The translations under genes and the position numbers were made by a program. From Candidatus Yanofskybacteria bacterium RIFCSPLOWO2_02_FULL_41_13 (GTDB lineage: Bacteria > Patescibacteriota > Minisyncoccia > 2-02-FULL-40-12 > GWA2-44-9): DNA of 36,692 bases. The DNA lies in the NCBI GenBank assembly GCA_001795735.1, contig MGKQ01000023.1, positions 1 to 36,692 of the forward strand, read 5' to 3'. The notes under the pieces are model-generated. The model saw nothing but the letters and a program-made list of their open reading frames with translations, was not told the origin of the DNA and did not search any database. Position 1 is the stretch's first letter; every line of letters begins with the position of its first letter. This document shows positions 27,879 through 36,100 of this stretch, piece after piece.

Positions 27879-29207
27879 CTAATTGTCAAGCAATAGCACT
27901 TTTTGAATAAATTTACTTAGTTCCCCGATTGGTAACCTTTCCTGTTTCGCCGTATCCCTGTCCCTGACCGTGACTGTATCGTCTTCCAAAGTTTGAAAAT
28001 CAACAGTTATGCAGTAGGGAGTGCCTATCTCGTCCTGAGAATAATATCTCTTTCCTATATTTCCCCGATCGTCCCAAGCGACATTTAAACCTGTTCTTTT
28101 TAAATCTTTAAGTATCCTCCTCGCTTTTTCTATCAACTGAGGCTTATTGGCAAGGAGCGGGAAAACCGCCGCTTTATACGGAGCAAGTTTCGGATGAAGT
28201 TTGAGAATCAATCTGTCTTTTTCTTCATAGTAAGCATTGAGTAAAAAGAAGAGGAGGGCACGATCAACACCGCCAGAAGTTTCAATAACCCACGGGATAA
28301 ATCTCTCATTTGTTTCAGAATCAAAATATGATAAGTCTTGACCGCTAAATTCAGAATGTCTCGATAAATCCCAGTCTCCCCGATGATGAATTCCCTCTGC
28401 CTCATCCCAGCCCCACGGAGTTTCGTATTCAATGTCCCAAGCCGCTTGAGCATAGTGTGCCCGTTCATCTGGAGCATGTTCCCTGAAACGTAACTTACTT
28501 TTTTTAATACCGAGATCCAAATACCACTTCATACGTAAATCTTTCATCTCATTGAACATTCCCATGGCTTCTTTTTCATTCGGTTTGACATAAGTTTGCA
28601 TCTCCATCTGCTCAAACTCTCTGGATCGAAAAATAAAGTTTCTGGGAGTTATCTCGTTGCGAAATGCTTTTCCGATCTGAGCGATACCAAAGGGGATCTT
28701 AGGGCGCATTGAGTCAAGTACATTTTTGAAGTTAACGTGAACACCCTGAGTAATTTCTCCTCGCAAGAATACTGTCGTTTTCTCCCCCTCTACCACTCCA
28801 AGTTTTGCTTCGACTAAAATATTAAACTGTTTGGGCTCAGTCCATTCTACTTTTTCTTTTTTCTTAGCATGCGTCTGTTCATGCTCTTTTATATCCTCCG
28901 CTTTATCAGCACGGAAACGTTCATGACATGTTTTACATTCAACAAGCGGGTCAGTAAATGAAGCCACGTGGCCCGACGCTTCCCAAACCTTCGGATTCAT
29001 CATGATTGATGCGTTCATGCCAAAAACATTCTCACGGTCCTGTACCATATACTCCCACCAAGATTGTTTTAAATTAAATTTGAGCTCTGTTCCAAGAGGC
29101 CCATAATCCCAAGTCCCCCTTAACCCGCCATAAATCTCCGAACCAGGGAATATAAATCCCCTTCGTTTACATAAGCTGACAACTTTTTCTAATAAATTAT
29201 TATCCAT
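27879..29207 (-). CDS. glyS: Glycyl-tRNA synthetase, homodimeric (eukaryote/archaea-like) type
   Basis: RRGFIFPGSEIYGGLRGTWDYGPLG, FRNEITPRNFIFRSREFEQMEMQ, PWVIETSGGVDRALLFFLL. Confidence 0.95.
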   Translation of the reverse strand: MDNNLLEKVVSLCKRRGFIFPGSEIYGGLRGTWDYGPLGTELKFNLKQSWWEYMVQDRENVFGMNASIMMNPKVWEASGHVASFTDPLVECKTCHERFRADKAEDIKEHEQTHAKKKEKVEWTEPKQFNILVEAKLGVVEGEKTTVFLRGEITQGVHVNFKNVLDSMRPKIPFGIAQIGKAFRNEITPRNFIFRSREFEQMEMQTYVKPNEKEAMGMFNEMKDLRMKWYLDLGIKKSKLRFREHAPDERAHYAQAAWDIEYETPWGWDEAEGIHHRGDWDLSRHSEFSGQDLSYFDSETNERFIPWVIETSGGVDRALLFFLLNAYYEEKDRLILKLHPKLAPYKAAVFPLLANKPQLIEKARRILKDLKRTGLNVAWDDRGNIGKRYYSQDEIGTPYCITVDFQTLEDDTVTVRDRDTAKQERLPIGELSKFIQKVLLLDN

Positions 29208-29249
29208 AATCCTAACCTTAATACTTAATACTAACCCCTTAATACCATT

Positions 29250-30989
29250 TTATTGTACTGTTCCTTCCCGTGGCCTGTCAGTTAAATTATCGGTGTTGAT
29301 CCCCGACCTGTTAATAATTATACTCTGTTTGGTAAAACTGTCTGTACCTGTAAGCAGAGCGCCTTCAATGATAGAAATAACATTGCCCCGTTGAATAGAC
29401 GACGGTTTAATCTTAATCCGGAAGCTTGCCTCATATTTTTCCGTAGATACTCCTGCCCCGTATGGAATCCTGGGAAGACTCCAGCTTACCTCCGAAGAAT
29501 TAGGATTAAACACCGGCAGAGGCTGATTGGCTGTCGTTTTAGCTATATCAACCCATACCGCACCAGACGGAAGTTTTGCTACAATTTTTGCATTTTCGGT
29601 ATCATTGCCGGGATTTGTTAATTGCCAATGTACGGTATAAATAGTTTCCTCATCAACTCTGGGAGGAAGGGGGCCAGAAAAACCAAAATCTGGATCGTTA
29701 TAATAAGCAGATTGATTAAGTGCCGGCTGAGTCCCAATTCTTGTAATAATGCTGGCCGATGTTGCGATTTCATTAACATCTGATCCGACCGGAATATTGG
29801 GAGTTCGGAATTTGGCCGTTGCCTTAACGAATCTTTCGTTTGAAGCACCGGGCATAGCCGATGAGAAAAATGACTTGATTGGAATATTAAAAATGATTTG
29901 GCCCTTGGCATTGGGAAAGAAATTTGAAAAATCAGAAATAGTGCTCAAATCCCAGGTAATTGTCTTAGTGAAGTCGTCAAATAAACCTCCCCTGGTATCG
30001 AGCCTGGAAAAATCAAACATGTCTCCTTCAAGTTTAACCGACAGGTTCATGCCCGAGAGAGTGAGGTTAGAGTCATTGCTATAATCTACCGTGTAATTCA
30101 GCCGATCGCCCAGTGAAGCTGAATAGTCTGAAACTTTGTTAACCGAAATTACCAAGCCTAAAATCGGATTTGATATTACCGTTACCGCAGAAACTTTTTG
30201 ATAGTCAACATATTGGCCTCCGACTTTTCTTTTTAACACCGTCGAGATAACTTTATTCTCTCCTTCTTTCCCGCTCAGAACGCCATCAACGGTTATTCTG
30301 CCCCCGCTGGCTACTTTCAATGTTTTGACCGTCCATTTGTTGTTTCCTGATTCAGGATTAATGCTATAACTTTTAGGACTGAACCCATCCGGGTAATCAA
30401 ATTCCATTATCAAATCTTGGGCATCTTCATCAGATTCATTTCTATAATCAAGCACATACTGAATAGGCGAATCTGATACGACGCTTGGCGGAGCTGCCAA
30501 GGTTAAAGAAATCGGTGTAGTTACAATAGTGGTTGACAGGGAAATACTTTTTTCAAAAGACGACCTCAGATTGCCCGACCTGAAAGTAAGTATGGCTTTG
30601 GTAACCTTGATATTCCCCCTTTCGCCTATCAAAAAAGCGCTGAACTCTCTTTCTCCCTTTTCTCCGGCAGTAAGTTCATCTATCTTAAAATCTTCTACAT
30701 GATCTTTTTCCGGCCTGCCATCAATTAAAACTGTTGAGCCTTCCGGGTAGTAGAAAACGAAATCCAGATCATAAAGAGTGCTCCTTGTTTTGTTCTCATA
30801 TTTAAGTTTAAATACGACTTCCTCTCCCGACGAAACCTGTGTCGGTCCGTCAATTTCAAAAACAACATTCTTTTCACTAAAAGAAGGCCCGCTGAACCAG
30901 AAGGACGATATCGCCACTATTAGCAGGGCAAAGGCCAGCAAAACGAGATATTTTAAGACCCTAGTGGTCAAAATAGCGCGTAAGCCCAT
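29250..30989 (-). CDS. Surface-exposed protein with DUF11/COG1361-like repeats
   Basis: N-terminal TM; repeated LNYTVDYSNDSNLTLSGMNLSVKL-type modules. Confidence 0.6.
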   Translation of the reverse strand: MGLRAILTTRVLKYLVLLAFALLIVAISSFWFSGPSFSEKNVVFEIDGPTQVSSGEEVVFKLKYENKTRSTLYDLDFVFYYPEGSTVLIDGRPEKDHVEDFKIDELTAGEKGEREFSAFLIGERGNIKVTKAILTFRSGNLRSSFEKSISLSTTIVTTPISLTLAAPPSVVSDSPIQYVLDYRNESDEDAQDLIMEFDYPDGFSPKSYSINPESGNNKWTVKTLKVASGGRITVDGVLSGKEGENKVISTVLKRKVGGQYVDYQKVSAVTVISNPILGLVISVNKVSDYSASLGDRLNYTVDYSNDSNLTLSGMNLSVKLEGDMFDFSRLDTRGGLFDDFTKTITWDLSTISDFSNFFPNAKGQIIFNIPIKSFFSSAMPGASNERFVKATAKFRTPNIPVGSDVNEIATSASIITRIGTQPALNQSAYYNDPDFGFSGPLPPRVDEETIYTVHWQLTNPGNDTENAKIVAKLPSGAVWVDIAKTTANQPLPVFNPNSSEVSWSLPRIPYGAGVSTEKYEASFRIKIKPSSIQRGNVISIIEGALLTGTDSFTKQSIIINRSGINTDNLTDRPREGTVQ

Positions 30990-31055
30990 AAGCTCATAAG
31001 TGCGTAAGCTCTAAGGCTTATCAGCTTATGTGCTTATCGGCTTATATGCTTATCT
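30987..31055. repeat. Octameric inverted repeat array (CATAAGCT / GCTTATNN)
   Basis: CATAAGCT CATAAGTG CGTAAGCT CTAAG GCTTATCA GCTTATGT GCTTATCG GCTTATAT GCTTATCT. Confidence 0.8.
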
Positions 31056-31739
31056 TAGCATAAAATCCGATAAGTTTAATGAGTAGAGTTTGCGCTCGAT
31101 TAAAGATTCGAAAATGCTATTTAGGACAGATGTGGACATAAGGTCATTTCCTTTTGCCACTATTCCCCCTCGCCCGGCAAGAAAACAGTCTTTACAAACT
31201 CCGCCTCTGGCCTGAACATTATAGGCAATAAGTTCTGTCTTCTGGCAAAAAACGCATTCCTTAAGGTTAGGAGCATAACCTAGAATATTTAGAAGCTCAA
31301 GCTGTTTATCCGGCAGTATGCGACGAATATCTACCAAGGGCCGCCCTTGGTTAAAATGGTCCGGCAATGAAACCAAAAAATTCCACATTCCTTCATCCTT
31401 CTGATACTCAAAGGCCAGTTTATCAATTATCTCCGCAAATAAATAGACTACCGCTAAACAGCTTAGATCACTTTTGATGTTTGTATATGAATTTTCGGCC
31501 TGAGCGCCGGTAATTATAGGAGTGCCTCTTCCGCTTATCAATTCGAAATCAACTAAATTAAAAACATCCAAGTGCATCGCCTGAATCGAGTTCGGCTTTA
31601 AGACACTCTTGGCCACTGCGGTTAGTTTGCCGAACTCTTGAGTATAACAAGTAACCAGTTGGTCATATTCATTAGTCGCCTGTTTTTTTAAAATAATCGC
31701 CAGTGTACGCATTGTTACGTAGTCTACTTTCCTCATCAT
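31050..31739 (-). CDS. recO: DNA repair protein RecO
   Basis: N-terminal OB-fold (MRTLAIILKKQATNEYDQLVTCYTQEFGKLTAVAKSV); zinc motif CVFC...CKDC; true start may be MRTLAII. Confidence 0.88.
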   Translation of the reverse strand: MMRKVDYVTMRTLAIILKKQATNEYDQLVTCYTQEFGKLTAVAKSVLKPNSIQAMHLDVFNLVDFELISGRGTPIITGAQAENSYTNIKSDLSCLAVVYLFAEIIDKLAFEYQKDEGMWNFLVSLPDHFNQGRPLVDIRRILPDKQLELLNILGYAPNLKECVFCQKTELIAYNVQARGGVCKDCFLAGRGGIVAKGNDLMSTSVLNSIFESLIERKLYSLNLSDFMLR

Positions 31740-31992
31740 TTTCTCAACCTGAGCTTCGGGTTAGATAAATAATGGCTTAAAACCTTTCAGGCGAAGTTTC
31801 TTGGAGGCGTGCTTTAGCCGCCTCTAGAATCGCCTCCGGAAGGCCTTCCGAAATTCCTTTCAGTCAGTTTCGGAGGCGATTCCCTGGAAGTTCCTCCAGT
31901 GAACCTTCGCCTTGAGCTTTTCTGTCGGTTTAAGGTAAGCTATTATTTATACCTAACCCTTTCGCAACGGTTATCAAAAACGATACGGAAAG
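31727..31992 (-). repeat. Structured palindromic element, family 1 copy B, overlapping the recO 5' end
   Basis: Ends CTTTCCTCATCATTTTCTCAACCTG and GCAACGGTTATCAAAAACGATACGGAAAG shared with copy A; nested stems. Confidence 0.8.
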
Positions 31993-31997
31993 TAAAC

Positions 31998-32585
31998 TTA
32001 ATTTTTTCCTGCCATCTTTAGTAATTCCTCAAGAGCAATCGGGAGCTCTATAACCCCATCCTCCCCGGAAATATGACCCTTGCCTCTTTCAAAAATAATT
32101 TTCGCCCCTAAGTTGTTTTTAAATAATTCGGCGTCACTTATCGGGACATACGGATCATTGTCCGAGTTAATAAGTACGAACTTATGCGTGTGCTGCTTGA
32201 TCTTATTAAAATCAATCCGCGTATTTATCCACTCATCAGCAATTTCTTTAGTATAATTTTCATCCCAAGTATCGTCTGTCAGGTTAAACCATCCAGCCAC
32301 AAATATAGCGCCTCCAGCCTTTTGATCGCTGGGAAGCTGTTCCAGATACCTCATGATTGTCTGACATCCTATACTGTGCCCGATAAAATAGGTATTTTTA
32401 TCAGCGGTACCAACTATTTTATCAAGATGTGAGGTCCAAGTACTTATTCTTGGATTGTCCGTATCTGGCATATTTGGAGTAAAGACTTTAAAACCGCTAC
32501 CCTCTAAATTATTCTTAAGCCAAACTAGCCATCCCTCACCGGGATTACCGCCCCAACCATGAATTATATAAACTCGCTTAGGCAT
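31998..32585 (-). CDS. RBBP9/YdeN-like serine hydrolase
   Basis: IIHGWGGNPGEGWLVWLKNNLE, FIGHSIGCQTIMRYLEQL, C-terminal GKGHIS. Confidence 0.85.
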   Translation of the reverse strand: MPKRVYIIHGWGGNPGEGWLVWLKNNLEGSGFKVFTPNMPDTDNPRISTWTSHLDKIVGTADKNTYFIGHSIGCQTIMRYLEQLPSDQKAGGAIFVAGWFNLTDDTWDENYTKEIADEWINTRIDFNKIKQHTHKFVLINSDNDPYVPISDAELFKNNLGAKIIFERGKGHISGEDGVIELPIALEELLKMAGKN

Positions 32586-32975
32586 TTATATATGCTGACG
32601 GACAAGGTCTTTGATTTTGTCGTGGGAAAATTCGTATTGACTTAGGTCTTCCCCTTTTATCCAGGCGTAGTCTTGGTGTTCGTCGCTTAATTTTATTTCT
32701 TGGCTACCTTCAATTTTACAAGCAAAAGTTACTATGTAGGTTTTTCCGCTCTCGCTTACAGTCACATTCGCTATCTCTTCAACTGAAAAGTTCTGAATGC
32801 CAGTTTCTTCTCTAACCTCACGCCGTAACCCCTCCAGCCAAGTTTCGCTATTCTCTAATCTTCCACCAGGCAACATCCACTTATTACCTTTTTTCAGTAT
32901 TAAAATATCTCCATCAACATTCTGAATTATAGCGTTCTGATTAACTTCAAATAATTTATGCTTTTCCATGGTCAT
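32586..32975 (-). CDS. NUDIX hydrolase
   Basis: Nudix box GGRLENSETWLEGLRREVREETGI. Confidence 0.9.
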   Translation of the reverse strand: MTMEKHKLFEVNQNAIIQNVDGDILILKKGNKWMLPGGRLENSETWLEGLRREVREETGIQNFSVEEIANVTVSESGKTYIVTFACKIEGSQEIKLSDEHQDYAWIKGEDLSQYEFSHDKIKDLVRQHI

Positions 32976-32989
32976 TAAATAAAGCGTCA

Positions 32990-33152
32990 GAAAATAAAGC
33001 GCAACTGATTACCTTTCGGGACCATCTAGTCGCCGGATTGATTGGTTTGTCAAAGATCTCTCCTTGACAAAATCCGGCGACGATCGAGTGAGTCTTCCCG
33101 CTGGAGGAAGACGAGCGCGTCCCGAAAGGTAATTAGTGAAAGCTTTATTTTC
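32990..33152. repeat. Nested palindromic element between the NUDIX gene and ileS
   Basis: GAAAATAAAGC/GCTTTATTTTC, ATTACCTTTCGGGAC/GTCCCGAAAGGTAAT, GTCGCCGGATT/AATCCGGCGAC, TTGTCAA/TTGACAA in nested order. Confidence 0.9.
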
Positions 33153-36100
33153 TAACTCCCACCCAAATCTTTTTTCCTGGTGATACCTCGAATTCTTTCT
33201 CTACGTTGTATGCCCTTTTTCCTGCCGGACCAGAAACAAATTCTTTGAGCAAAGCATCCTTCTTTATCTCATCCGCCCATTCATGGATAGCGGAAGACAA
33301 CTCCCCGTCATCCGAATGCCATTGACCAAATATTTTCTCATTCAACTTATACTTAGCCTCTTTTCTCATGTCTTGAATCTGGCGAATTAGTTCTCTGGCA
33401 TAACCCTCGTTTATCAAGACCTGACTAAGCTCTATGTCTAACATAACTTTTTGCTCTTGTTTACTGCTGTATGCGATTTCTTTAATATTTAGTTCTTCTT
33501 TTACTAGATCTAGTAGTTCACTTGGGATTTGGGATTTGGGATTTGGGATTTGAAGAAGCGTTAGCTTCGCTAATGGCTGTCTGACCTTCATCTGTTTCTC
33601 TTTTCTCAGGGCCAACCCGGATGCAACGACACTCCTTACCTCTTCCATTTCCTCCTCCAATTTTTTATTAACTAACTTTTTATCTGATTTCGGCCAATCA
33701 GCTAAATGTATGGACTCTGACTCATTTTGATTTTTGATATTTGATTTTTGATTTAATCTCCGGTATATATCCTCCGCAATAAATGGAGTAAATGGAGATA
33801 TGACCTTAGATAATTCTATGAGTAGAAATCTCAGGAGGCCCATCGCTTCTTTTCTTTTTCGTGAGCGCCTAAGCCACCAGTTGGATAAATCCTCCACCGT
33901 AAATTTCTCAATTGCTCTTGCCGCCGTTGTCGGATCATATTTATCTAAAGCATCAGAGACTTCAGCTATAAGGCCGTTTAATTTAGATACTACCCACTTA
34001 TCCAATAAATGTGACTCTTCGGTAAGCTCAGGGTGAATTGTATCGCCCTCAGCACGATACAATTCATAGAACCTGACACAATTCTGCAGAGTAAAAATAA
34101 ATCCTTTCAGCTTTCCTTCGACATCTTTTAGCACAAAATTTTTATATTCCCCCGGCTGATTAATCGTATAGAAATACCATCTGGCCGCATCGGCTCCGAC
34201 TTTATCCATTACCTCAAAGGGTGAGACAACATTGCCTTTTGATTTAGACATTTTTTTACTCTTCTCATCAAGAACGTGCCCCAGGGACATGACATTTTTA
34301 TATGGAGTTCCCTTGCCTAATAAGGTCGAGACGGCAAGCATTGTGTAAAACCACCCTCTTGTTTGATCGATTCCTTCAACAATAAAATCTGCCGGAAACT
34401 GCTCTTTAAACATCTTCCCGCTATTTTCTGTTTCTAATTTTTGCTCTTTGCTCTTTGATTTTTGATCTTTAAAAGGCCAGTGCCATTGGGCAAAAGGCAT
34501 TGCTCCGGAATCAAACCAGACATCTATCAGGTCCAGTATTTTTTTCATTGAAGCGCCGCAATCTGAACATTTAAGATAAACATCGTCTATAAAAGGGCGG
34601 TGTAAATCCAATTCTCCGTATTCATTTCTAGGAATACGCTTCCATAATAACTTAGAAAAGTATCCGAGACCCGCGTAAGCATATTTTTTACCATCAGTGT
34701 CTTCCATAAACTCATCAGCTCTAGCTCCGGCCGCAATACCGTTTAAAAGCCAAAGCGGATCGCCATGGCTGACTATAAGAATATTCTTGCCAGAATACTT
34801 CCCTTCCATATCACTCATAAAGTCAAACATTCTTCTTCTTACATCATTCCAGCTCTCTCCCGTCTCGTGAACCTTATCCTCAAAGTCCTTTCTGGTATCT
34901 TTCATCGGACAAGAACTGTGGGGTTTTCCATCACAGCCACCATGATAAATTTCACCGAGCTTATCGTCTTTATGAATTTTAAGGTGGAGTAATTTGGCTA
35001 CGATCTCTGCCGTCTCAGTAGTCCGAATAAAGGGCGAGCTGTAAATAAGATCTATGCCGTGATTATTCTTAATCAGTTCGGCATTTTTTTCTATCTGTTT
35101 CCTTCCCTCCGGGGTCAAGTGATATTTATCTAACTTCAACTCGGAACTGATAATCATCTTCTCCTTCTCATCTCTGCTGGTATGGCTATGCCGAAGAATA
35201 TAGTAGTTATTTTTCTTAGCTGAAGCTACGGTGCTGAATTTTTCCATTTCAGCAACAGAACCGATAACTTTATAGCTGTCACATTTTTGACACTTCCATA
35301 TCGGAAGCGGCGTCCCCCAGTAACGCTCACGCGAAAAAGCCCAATCCTTCCCTTCTTTAAGCCACTGACCGAATCTTCCTTCTTTTATATGCTCCGGAAA
35401 CCAATTAATCTTCTGATTATTCTTCAAAAGATCATCCTTGACTGCCGACATTTTAATAAACCAGGAGCTTTTAGCATAGTACAGAAGAGGAGAATCGCAC
35501 CGCCAGCAAAAGGGATAGTCATGCTCAAAGTCTTTGACTTTGAGCAATAAATTTCTAATTTCTAATTGTCTAATTATTAAATTTTCTGCCTCCTTACTCT
35601 TTACATATTTCCCGTCCAATTCCTTGCTCACGCCGACAAATTTACCCAGCTCATCAACAGTGTGAAATTTAGGCAATTCAAGCTTAGTACCCAAATTATA
35701 ATCATCTTCACCATACATAACTGCCGTATGAACGACGCCTGTACCTTCCTCAGTAGAAACAAAATCAGCGTCATAAACTTTATATGAGTTTCTTGATTTA
35801 AGCTCTTTTATGCCGAAAAGGGGTTCATATTCTAAACCGACAAGGTCAGAACCCTTGTAGCTTGTAGCTTGTAGCTTGTAGCTTGTAGCGCCCCCAAAAA
35901 CTTTTTCAACTAAGTCCTTTGCGACTATAAAATACTCCGCCCCAACTTCCGCTAGGACATAATCGATATCTTTCCCTACAGCTAAAGCTACGTTTCCAGG
36001 AAGAGTCCAAGGCGTAGTAGTCCAAGCAAGTATGTATAATTTTGAATTTTTTGGAACTTGAAATTTGTTTGGAAATTGGAAATTGTCCCGATTGCTTCGC

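Noticed and set aside
16632-31992. Family 1 elements as known riboswitch, T-box, RNase P, tmRNA or group II intron
   Set aside because: I looked for the hallmark motifs (T-box UGGNACCGCG, RNase P and tmRNA core sequences, intron domain V) and did not see them; identity left open.
35855-35889. Possible CRISPR-like array
   Set aside because: Unit is 7 bp with no spacers and lies in the ileS reading frame; a tandem repeat, not CRISPR.
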